Virus record (IMG/VR): IMGVR_UViG_3300020418_000028
Location: 1 to 29,117 of that record
DNA length: 29,117 nt
From: a virus
Reading direction: 5' to 3' (one strand)
Below the pieces are notes generated by a model. That model was not told where the DNA came from and did no database searches. It saw only the letters and a list, made by a program, of their open reading frames with translations. Each line of letters opens with the position of its first letter. Position 1 is the first letter of the stretch. The position numbers and the translations under genes are program-made. Shown in pieces: positions 1 to 7,827 of this stretch.

Positions 1-2480
1 CCTCACTATCACCTGGCACACCAGGTCAAACTCATAGTCTATCTGTAACTGATGAAACTGGTATCGTAAGAGTTCCTACAACTTATGGTACACGTAATGT
101 TCCTACACCTATATCTGGTGGTATCAGTACTGCTGACATCTTCTTCGGTGATACTTCAGGTGCATATGCTGAGATTATAAGAATACAGGACAACCTTGCA
201 GATATCCTATACGCTGTTAAGTGGATGCCACTAACAGTTACAAGTGATCCTGAGACATTTGTTAACGGTGAAGAAGTTGTTAAGACTGGTGCTACAGGAA
301 ATAAAGCTACAGTTCTTGCTACAGACAATGCAACATATGCAAAACTTATCATTACTTCTGGAAACATTCAAGAAGGTGATGCTATTGAGGGATCTACTTC
401 TGGTGCTACAGGAAATATTGGAACTGGTGCTCACGATCGCTTGTTAATTAACATCAAGCAAGGTGACTTTATTGCTACCGATATAATTTACGCTAAGAAT
501 GGAACCAGTAAGGCAGATGCATTGATCGTACGTAATAACGATGGTGCTCTACTTGATAATCAGTCTGGACGTGTCACATTCGACATTGAGACTGTTAAAG
601 GTAACTTTACACCTGGCGATGTTATTTACGGTTCTGTTACTGATCAAATTATTGAAATTGAAGGATTTAATATCCTACCTGGATTTGGTGAATATATTCA
701 CTCAACATTCATTACAAGAATTACATATAACTCACTTGTAACTGACTTTGGTGTAGATGATACATTCAAGGTTGGTGATACTCTTCAGATGCAGAACGCA
801 GGTCAGTCTGTTGGACATACATTTATCGTTACTGAACACGATGCTGATAATAATTACGTATACCTTGCAAATGAAGAAGGTAGATACGTGGGTATTGGTG
901 ATGATTTGACTGTAATTGCTGGCGATACTGCATATCAACTTGCGAAGATTCCACCTGGTTCTAACTTCCCAAGTGTTACAACTTCTGCAATCGTCGCTGT
1001 AGACATCTCAAACACAACTGCTTATGGAAGAATCGAAAAAATTGAACAAATTGGTTTACGTGCGATCATTCATTTGGGTGATACTTCTGGAACATTCGTT
1101 AAGAATGCTCAAATCATCGGTGATTATGGATTCAGAGGTGCTTGCTCAGTTGCGAAGACACTACGTGGTCGTGTTAGAAGATACTTCAGAGGATTTGATG
1201 GTGAGACTAAGGACTTCAAGTTAACTACTGGTAACGGTACTGCATACTTCCCAGATCCAGCTGGTCATATGATGATCTTCGTGAACGGTATTCTACAACC
1301 ACCAGGCGGTAGTAACGCATTCACTGCATTCTCTGACAACATTCAGTTCACTGAAGCACCTGCAATCAACTCTACCTTCCACGGTGTGTACGTAGGTAAG
1401 TTGAGACAGTTAGATGACATCTCATTTGACTTCGATTCATTACGTAACTCCTTCAACTTGAAGTTAGGTGGAGTGTTCTACTCCTTGACACTAACTGAAG
1501 GTGTACAGTCTAACACTATCAGACCTGAGAACAACATCATCTGTCAGTTGAATGGTGTTATTCAGGAACCAGGCATCGGTTTTGAGATCGTTGGTTCACG
1601 TATTATCTTCTCTGAAGTTCCTCGTGCTGGTTCAACATTCGTTGCATTCTCTTATATTGGTTCTGACGTTGACGTTATTGCTGCAACAGTCGTACCTCCT
1701 ATTGAAGCTGGTGATAGATTGGCAATCGAGGGTGAAGAATTTGAAAGAGAGGTTGCTCTAATTGAGTCTTCTAACTCACTAATTACCTTCGAATACACTG
1801 GTGCTGTTCGTGGACGTAACGCAGATGCCCTTGCAACTATCGAGAAAGGACGCATCATTGAAGCAATTCTAACCAACTCAGGTGATGGTTATACTTCACG
1901 TCCAAACGTTGATGTTATTTCCTCTACTGGTTTCGGTGGTAAGATCAAGGCACTCGTTGGTCTCGCACGTATTGATGTTAAGAATGCAGGTCAAGGTTAT
2001 ACAATGCCTTCTGTTTCAGTCCACAACACTGTCGCAGACGACTTCTTAGGACCTACAGGTGCAGGTGTTAACGGTGGTATCGATATCTACGATCCTAATT
2101 ACGTTCCACCTGGCGAATCTGAAGCAGTCGGTGAATCATTTATCACCATTGAATCACAACCAGTTAACACAACAGTTAACCAAGGTGATCCTGCATCATT
2201 CACCGTGATCGCATCTACAACACCTGCTGGCGGTACTATTAACTATCAGTGGCAGAAGAAGGATTACGGTACTAACGCTTGGATAAATATACCAGGTGCT
2301 ACATCACCTACCTTCAATACACCTGTAACTACTCAGGCAGATGGTGGTGATGAATTTAGAGTCGGACTAACATCAGTCGGTGCAACTCCAACATTATCTC
2401 AATCAGCAGTTCTAACGATTAACATCGGTTCAACTACGGTTGACAACTTCAGTCCAGATCAAATATTTGACGATAACTAA
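1..2480 (+). CDS. Large virion structural protein, C-terminal part (5' end outside window)
   Basis: The reading frame is open from base 3, with no in-frame stop before the first ATG at 225, so the gene starts upstream of the window and the 225 ATG is internal. Visible parts, in order: a region with a GE-x-I-x-G-x-TSGA type repeat (about 249-430); a domain with the motif pairs FVNGILQPPG and LNGVIQEPG (about 1195-1670), which I recall from cyanophage structural proteins; a Gly-rich N-x-G-x-GY repeat (about 1855-2060); and a C-terminal Ig-like domain (about 2143-2445) with the core NYQWQKK. It probably sits on the baseplate or a fibre, exposed to the medium. Its position ahead of gp8 is where T4 has gp7, but I see no gp7 similarity that I can defend. 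The stop overlaps the next start as TAATG. Confidence 0.8.
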   Translation, partial: SLSPGTPGQTHSLSVTDETGIVRVPTTYGTRNVPTPISGGISTADIFFGDTSGAYAEIIRIQDNLADILYAVKWMPLTVTSDPETFVNGEEVVKTGATGNKATVLATDNATYAKLIITSGNIQEGDAIEGSTSGATGNIGTGAHDRLLINIKQGDFIATDIIYAKNGTSKADALIVRNNDGALLDNQSGRVTFDIETVKGNFTPGDVIYGSVTDQIIEIEGFNILPGFGEYIHSTFITRITYNSLVTDFGVDDTFKVGDTLQMQNAGQSVGHTFIVTEHDADNNYVYLANEEGRYVGIGDDLTVIAGDTAYQLAKIPPGSNFPSVTTSAIVAVDISNTTAYGRIEKIEQIGLRAIIHLGDTSGTFVKNAQIIGDYGFRGACSVAKTLRGRVRRYFRGFDGETKDFKLTTGNGTAYFPDPAGHMMIFVNGILQPPGGSNAFTAFSDNIQFTEAPAINSTFHGVYVGKLRQLDDISFDFDSLRNSFNLKLGGVFYSLTLTEGVQSNTIRPENNIICQLNGVIQEPGIGFEIVGSRIIFSEVPRAGSTFVAFSYIGSDVDVIAATVVPPIEAGDRLAIEGEEFEREVALIESSNSLITFEYTGAVRGRNADALATIEKGRIIEAILTNSGDGYTSRPNVDVISSTGFGGKIKALVGLARIDVKNAGQGYTMPSVSVHNTVADDFLGPTGAGVNGGIDIYDPNYVPPGESEAVGESFITIESQPVNTTVNQGDPASFTVIASTTPAGGTINYQWQKKDYGTNAWINIPGATSPTFNTPVTTQADGGDEFRVGLTSVGATPTLSQSAVLTINIGSTTVDNFSPDQIFDDN

Positions 2481-4225
2481 TGTCAGCACAAGGTTCCTAT
2501 AATCCAGCAACAGATATCCTAACAGTAACAGGAGATGGTTTACCTCATCCTGTTGCTAAGGGTACGTTCCCTAATGAGAACAATCTAAATGATGTATCTG
2601 CATATACTTTTAGTCACGCTTTTACATATAGAGGTGGAAATAACACAACTGCTGGTGGTTCTGTACCACTAGGTATCGTTGGAATTTCTGCCAACGGTGT
2701 TGCTTTGTTTAATCCCTCTGCTGGCACTCTTGGAAGTCCTCCATCTGGATTTAATTGGATTGCGTCTGATGCTTTTGGTATGTACAATCCTGGTTCAGAT
2801 ACTGCTGGTGGTCGTCCTAATGTTAATGATCAGTATCATTACATTGATGGTAACTTTCTAACTTCTTGGAAAGTTAATCAGGTGATGGCTGGTTACAATG
2901 ATTATTATGGATTAAGTCAATATCAAGGTGATAATATGCGTCACCCTGATGGTCATTCTAAAATTCTAGGAATGTCATTTGATGGATATCCTATCTACGG
3001 TCCTTATGGATACGACAGTCCATTAGATAATAACTCTCCAGTTAAAATTATGGAGACAGGTTATCAAATGAGAGAAAATATTGCTGCTAATAGACCTGCA
3101 TATGGTACTACTACTGCAAACCCTCCTAAAGGTTCTCTTATGGAGGATTATGAATACAACGTTAGCAAACCAGGGAGACATTTAGATGTTTATAACGGTC
3201 GTTTTTGTCATACTCCTGAGTATCCCAATGGGACTTTTGCTTACTTCGTCACAATCTGGAATGATGAAACGGAGACGAAAACGTACGTAGTCACTGTATC
3301 AAGTGAAAGTGATGGTAATAAGTACCGTTTAGATGGAGTTTTATATCCCAACTTAACATTTATTAAAGGAAGTACATATAAGTTCATACAAGAAGACAGT
3401 ACAAATCTTACTCACCCTATTAGATTTTCAACAACACAACACGGTATTCACGGTGGTGGAGTTGAGTATACAAGCGGAGTAACTCACGTAGGTACACCAG
3501 GTCAATCTGGTGCGTATACCGAGTTTGTTGTACCACAAGATGCACCAAACTTGTACTACTATTGTCACAACCATAATGGTATGGCTGGTACTGGTGGTGC
3601 CATTACTGTAGTTCCTAATCGTTATCTAACTCCTAAGTATCCGTATATATTTGGACTTTCTTCTAAAGAGACGCTAAATATACCAGCAAATCAAGGAATT
3701 GGTCAAGCTGCGTCGGGTGGTGGAGATAGTGGAGGTTCGACTCCAACTGATCCTCCTAGTATCATTATTACCAACCAACCTACCAATGCAACCATTGCTG
3801 ATGGAGGTTCACAAACTTTCAGTTTGTTAGCTGTAATTGAACCTGAAGATGGAACAAAAAATTATCAATGGCAAGTATCTACCGATGGTGGATTTGCTTG
3901 GTCTAATATAAGTGGTGCAAATGCATCGACATATACATTGACAGCAGCAGCATTTATGACTGGTTATCGATACAGATGTATCGTTACAGGTCCTATAGGT
4001 GAAGCACAGCAAGCACAAAACTCACCGCTTGCTAGTAACTTAGTTATTCTCACCGTAACAGGTGGAACGAGTCAAACCGATACTTCTGGTGTACTGAGGT
4101 GGGATAGTAGTATTGGTAAATTTGATATGACATCGATACCCTTTGATAGGGACAATAATAATCCCGACTTTGCTAGAAACGACGTAAGGTTAGATCAAAC
4201 CAATTTTGAATTCGACCTCACATAA
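2480..4225 (+). CDS. YHYH-domain, cupredoxin-like and Ig-like virion protein
   Basis: This 581-residue protein has three recognisable parts. Residues about 28-265 fit the YHYH family: QYHY at 118-121, HPDGH at 155-159, FDGYPIYGPYGY at 167-178, then LDVYNGRF and TPEYPNGTFAYF near 235-256. Residues about 265-380 look like a cupredoxin, with HPIRF at 312-316 and YCHNHNGM at 361-368. This gives a type-1 copper set of His312, Cys362, His365 and Met368, with the Cys-x2-His-x2-Met spacing known from amicyanin. Residues about 425-530 are an Ig-like domain (NYQWQVS), after a Gly/Ser/Pro linker. There is no signal peptide, which fits a virion protein assembled in the cytoplasm. The start overlaps the upstream stop (TAATG). 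Its role on the particle is unknown; metal binding and host-surface contact are inferences. Confidence 0.85.
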   Translation: MSAQGSYNPATDILTVTGDGLPHPVAKGTFPNENNLNDVSAYTFSHAFTYRGGNNTTAGGSVPLGIVGISANGVALFNPSAGTLGSPPSGFNWIASDAFGMYNPGSDTAGGRPNVNDQYHYIDGNFLTSWKVNQVMAGYNDYYGLSQYQGDNMRHPDGHSKILGMSFDGYPIYGPYGYDSPLDNNSPVKIMETGYQMRENIAANRPAYGTTTANPPKGSLMEDYEYNVSKPGRHLDVYNGRFCHTPEYPNGTFAYFVTIWNDETETKTYVVTVSSESDGNKYRLDGVLYPNLTFIKGSTYKFIQEDSTNLTHPIRFSTTQHGIHGGGVEYTSGVTHVGTPGQSGAYTEFVVPQDAPNLYYYCHNHNGMAGTGGAITVVPNRYLTPKYPYIFGLSSKETLNIPANQGIGQAASGGGDSGGSTPTDPPSIIITNQPTNATIADGGSQTFSLLAVIEPEDGTKNYQWQVSTDGGFAWSNISGANASTYTLTAAAFMTGYRYRCIVTGPIGEAQQAQNSPLASNLVILTVTGGTSQTDTSGVLRWDSSIGKFDMTSIPFDRDNNNPDFARNDVRLDQTNFEFDLT

Positions 4226-4228
4226 ATA
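4221..4228 (+). promoter_or_regulatory. T4-type late promoter, CATAAATA
   Basis: The octamer matches the NATAAATA late promoter pattern of T4-like phages. It ends 24 bases before the ATG at 4253 and overlaps the stop codon of the upstream gene. The spacing is close to that of the other late promoters in this window. Confidence 0.65.
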
Positions 4229-4252
4229 AAAACGTAGAATAACCCCACTACT

Positions 4253-5914
4253 ATGGCTAAACAGAATCTTAATATTGGTGTAAGTGCCAATGATGGAACA
4301 GGTGATACCCTGAGAGATGGTGCTATAAAAGTTAATAACGTTATTAACGAAATGTATGCGGCTCTTGGAGATAATACAAACTTACAAATTTCAATCGGAT
4401 CACCTTCAACCAACCAAGTCCTAAAATGGACAGGTTCGGTATTTACCGAGGGACAACTTGCTGCATCTAATCTGACAGACGTGGACGTTAGTGGGGTTAC
4501 TAATGGACAGGTTCTTAAGTGGAATACTGCAAATGCTCGCTGGCAGCCAGGCGACGATCTACAAGGAGCAGGTGGTGGTGGATCTGCTATTAACAACTTG
4601 ACCAATAATGGTTCTGGTAATGTTGTTATACAAACTCATTTCTTACCTAATAGTGACAATACATACGACTTAGGATCTCCTACATTACGTTTTAGGGATG
4701 CTTACTTGTATAATGCTTCATTATGGTTAGGTGAAACTGCACTCTCTACTGATCCTACAACTCAAGAGATGCATCGTAAGAAACGTCAAGAGCATACTGT
4801 ACAAGCTATTGACACTGGTGCTACTCGTACTATAACATCTAAATTGTCTTCTGAAGATTCAACACAAGAAGAAAAGTTTAGATTGCGTTTCAATGCTATG
4901 AAAGCTGGCACTAAGTTGCATATTGAAGATAGTGTTGGTGCAAAGGTAGAAGTAGAATTCACTTCATTCACTGCTGAAGCAGGTGCTGCTAGAGGATATA
5001 TCCAAGTTGCTGCTGTTGGTGACAACCAATCACAAGAAATTGATGCAACAAGTGCTGTTAAGATTACATCTATCAACCGTATGTTATCTGAAGATGAAAC
5101 AGGTAAGGTTGATATTAGTGGACAAGATTTAGATTTTGGTGGTAGTAATAAACTATTCTTTGATGACTCTGGTGTTTTAGAACTTACTGGATCTAAGATT
5201 CGTTTTGGTGCTTCTGGTTCTAAGAAACTTATAGAATTTGATGGTAATGATAACTTAGTTCTCGATCAAGATACTGAAATACAATTTGGAACAACACATA
5301 AATTGAAGATGGACTCATCTGGTAACCTGACGGTACCCGATGGGGAAATCAGGTTTGGTACTTCTGCGAGGAAACTTAAGGTTGACTCTGATGGAAACCT
5401 TGAACTTCCTGCTGATGGTGAGATCAAGATTGGTACCAAGCGTATGAAGATCGGTAGTAACGGTACTTTAGACGTTGCTAACGATGGTACTAACTTCGCT
5501 GAAGTTGGTGGTGGATTCCAAACTCAGATTGGTAATGCTCCAGCTGGTGCATCTATCATTAAGGGTCACGCTAATGCGACTGTATACAAACCTTCACCTG
5601 CGTTTTTATACAGGTTTACTGCATCAGGTCAGTCTGCATACTTAGTAAACGGACCTGGCTTAACAACCAACACATCGAATGCATCATTAGTATTCCATAG
5701 AGGATTTACTTATGATCTTCATAACCAAGCAGGTGGCGTACATCCGTTGAGACTTCAGTCTACAACTGGTACTTCTGGTACACCGTATACTACAGGTATT
5801 TCGGGTGATCAAACAGGTATGCAAGAATTTGTTGTACCTATGGATGCACCAAATACTCTGTATCTACAATGTACTGCACACACCGATATGATGTGCACCA
5901 TTACTGTAAAATGA
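4253..5914 (+). CDS. Tail-fibre-like protein with beta-repeats and a C-terminal cupredoxin-like domain
   Basis: This is a 553-residue protein. The N-terminus (MAKQNLNIG...NDGTGDTLRDG) is a type I associate with cyanophage fibre and structural proteins, and probably anchors the protein to the virion. Residues about 45-110 carry two VLKW repeats and a Gly-rich hinge. Residues about 288-412 hold roughly five repeats of about 22 residues with the pattern GEIRFGT...KLKVDSDGNLELP, which suggests a trimeric beta-helical shaft. Residues about 450-553 look like a cupredoxin: HPLRL with His497, then Cys540, His543 and Met546 in Cys-x2-His-x2-Met spacing. The stretch EFVVPMDAPN-x-LY matches the same part of the upstream protein, so the two domains are probably paralogous. 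A late promoter lies just upstream, but I see no good Shine-Dalgarno sequence. Confidence 0.83.
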   Translation: MAKQNLNIGVSANDGTGDTLRDGAIKVNNVINEMYAALGDNTNLQISIGSPSTNQVLKWTGSVFTEGQLAASNLTDVDVSGVTNGQVLKWNTANARWQPGDDLQGAGGGGSAINNLTNNGSGNVVIQTHFLPNSDNTYDLGSPTLRFRDAYLYNASLWLGETALSTDPTTQEMHRKKRQEHTVQAIDTGATRTITSKLSSEDSTQEEKFRLRFNAMKAGTKLHIEDSVGAKVEVEFTSFTAEAGAARGYIQVAAVGDNQSQEIDATSAVKITSINRMLSEDETGKVDISGQDLDFGGSNKLFFDDSGVLELTGSKIRFGASGSKKLIEFDGNDNLVLDQDTEIQFGTTHKLKMDSSGNLTVPDGEIRFGTSARKLKVDSDGNLELPADGEIKIGTKRMKIGSNGTLDVANDGTNFAEVGGGFQTQIGNAPAGASIIKGHANATVYKPSPAFLYRFTASGQSAYLVNGPGLTTNTSNASLVFHRGFTYDLHNQAGGVHPLRLQSTTGTSGTPYTTGISGDQTGMQEFVVPMDAPNTLYLQCTAHTDMMCTITVK

Positions 5915-5917
5915 TAA

Positions 5918-7792
5918 ATGACAAGAACCGTCCCAGGCTCAGGAGCAAAAATTGAACCACTCTTTAACTCTATATTTGGTGTTCGAGATGTTTATGTGGT
6001 GGATGGTGGTAGTGGCTATAACAGCTCTGATCCTCCCAAGCTAACAATCGCGAACTGCGGTACTCCAATCCGTGAAGCAATCTTAAGTCCTGTTATTGAA
6101 AATGGGCAGATTGCTTCAGTTAACGTTTTGGATCCTGGTGAAGGTTATGATCCATTTAGAATTGATATTGAGACAGAAGGTAATGGTACAGGTGCAGTAG
6201 CAAAAGCAATTTTGTGGGAAGAAGATCAATATGACTCACTAGGAAATCTTCTTGCACCAGCTGGATCGATTCAATACATACAAGTTTTATCTAACGGAGA
6301 CGAATATTATTCAGCAGAAACCAGTGCTCAAGTAAAAGGTGGTGGTGGATCTGGTGCTGAACTACGTCCTGTTGTGGGATTAGTTACTGGTTTGTCATTA
6401 GAACAAGCTGGTGCTAATTATGAGATAGGGGATGTCAACCTCATAGTCTCTGGTGGCGGGGGTCAAGGTGCTACAGGTGTTACCGAAGTTAGTGAATTCG
6501 GTATTGTTAAAAATATAAACATATCAAATCAAGGTGAGTTCTATGAAACTCCTCCTGTCATTCTATTAAATGGTGGTGGAGGATCTGGTGGTAAAGCAAA
6601 GGCAACAGTAAATCTTGGTGCTATTACAAACATTGAGATTACTAATCCTGGTGGTGGTTATTCTAGTAACCCACAGGTTATCTTTACTAGAAATACTAAC
6701 TTGACAAAAGAGTCAAGAACCAGACAATCATTTAACTCAACAATATATGATATAAGTGGTCTTCTTAAAGACGTTGATGAAAATGATGAAACTATATTTG
6801 TACAAACAACTGCTCCTTATCCAGGCTCAGGTAAAATCCTAGTCGGTAGGGAGGTTATTCGTTATACAGGTAAAACACTCACATCATTTACTGGATGTGA
6901 CCGTGCTTTAAACTTTAGATATGATCAAAAAATTATCTTAGATAGTCTTTCTGATCTTGGTGGTATATCCCAATATAATTTCAATGTTGGAGATAGAGTT
7001 GTTAGAACTAATGAAAGTTCTGGTAATAAGATTGCTAGAGTATATGATTGGGTTCCATCTGAGAGAGCTCTCTATCTTGTCTTTGAGGTAGATGAACTTG
7101 CTTTCATCGATGGTGGTTCTTCAAAAATTGTTTCACAGGTTATTGACTTTACTGGTGGTGTCGCTGCTGCATCTGCTACAGGTGTTGAACCACACGTATT
7201 AGTTGATGCACCTGGTGAAGAGATTATCACTTTGACTGTACCTATTCAGAATATCCCCGATAAAGCATTCGAAGATGTCGCTGAATTAGATGGTGCAGGT
7301 GATGGTATCCCTGACCTGGTAAATACTAATACCGATTTCGAAGGTGAAATCAATTTAGATGGTGGTATTGCATCATCTTTATATGGTATTGAAGAGACAT
7401 TAGGTGGTACTAACACAACTCTGTTTGCAGTTGGTGACCAAATGACTGATGGTTCTAAACCAGCTCTTTCACCCACTGTATCCACAGCAGGTGAACTTGG
7501 TGATGGTGATTATCATTTTGCTTATGTAGATTTTGAGTTCCGTAGTCTTGATGAAAATGGTTCTCAAAACTTCAGTGTTGATGAGACTGTGACTGGTTCT
7601 ATTACTGGAATCACTGCTACAGTTCTTACTTGGGATGCAACAACAAAAATATTAAGAGTCAAATCCGTTGTTGAAAACAATGGAAATTCACTCTGGAATG
7701 GCAACGAATTAATCACTGGTTCTTCTACTGGTGCGGTAGGTACAATCAAGCAAATCTTGTATCCATCGAGCATTCGAAACGAGCCTGATTAA
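5918..7792 (+). CDS. Gly-rich solenoid-repeat virion protein
   Basis: This 624-residue protein has no enzyme motif. Residues about 24-265 are repeats built on (D/N)-x-G-x-GY, then P-x-V/L-x-(I/V), then GGGGSGA-x-A, then a turn and the next strand; at least five units are visible. This pattern suggests a beta-solenoid or beta-prism shaft. The middle part contains ILVGREVIRYTGKT and TGCDRALN, which I associate with marine phage structural proteins. The C-terminus (about 7570-7765) carries a paired module with DETVTGSITGITATVLTWD followed by ELITGSSTGAVG, which also occurs in other proteins of the window. The gene starts 3 bases after the upstream stop. It is probably a baseplate or fibre component made together with gp8; the exact role is unknown. 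Confidence 0.78.
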   Translation: MTRTVPGSGAKIEPLFNSIFGVRDVYVVDGGSGYNSSDPPKLTIANCGTPIREAILSPVIENGQIASVNVLDPGEGYDPFRIDIETEGNGTGAVAKAILWEEDQYDSLGNLLAPAGSIQYIQVLSNGDEYYSAETSAQVKGGGGSGAELRPVVGLVTGLSLEQAGANYEIGDVNLIVSGGGGQGATGVTEVSEFGIVKNINISNQGEFYETPPVILLNGGGGSGGKAKATVNLGAITNIEITNPGGGYSSNPQVIFTRNTNLTKESRTRQSFNSTIYDISGLLKDVDENDETIFVQTTAPYPGSGKILVGREVIRYTGKTLTSFTGCDRALNFRYDQKIILDSLSDLGGISQYNFNVGDRVVRTNESSGNKIARVYDWVPSERALYLVFEVDELAFIDGGSSKIVSQVIDFTGGVAAASATGVEPHVLVDAPGEEIITLTVPIQNIPDKAFEDVAELDGAGDGIPDLVNTNTDFEGEINLDGGIASSLYGIEETLGGTNTTLFAVGDQMTDGSKPALSPTVSTAGELGDGDYHFAYVDFEFRSLDENGSQNFSVDETVTGSITGITATVLTWDATTKILRVKSVVENNGNSLWNGNELITGSSTGAVGTIKQILYPSSIRNEPD

Positions 7793-7798
7793 ACCCAG

Positions 7799-7806
7799 TA
7801 TAAATA
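7799..7806 (+). promoter_or_regulatory. T4-type late promoter, TATAAATA
   Basis: This is an exact match to the T4 late promoter consensus. It lies in the 35-base gap between the upstream stop and gp8, and ends 21 bases before the gp8 ATG. A purine-rich ribosome binding site, AAGGAAGG, follows at 7808-7815. Confidence 0.8.
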
Positions 7807-7827
7807 AAAGGAAGGCAATAGTATCCA

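Noticed and set aside
225-227. ATG at 225 as the start of the first gene
   Set aside because: The same frame is open back to base 3 with protein-like sequence of the same style, so the ATG is internal and the gene is cut by the window edge.
2282-2289. GATAAATA as a late promoter
   Set aside because: It lies inside the coding sequence of the first protein (Trp-Ile-Asn-Ile codons), about 190 bases before the next start, with no supporting context.
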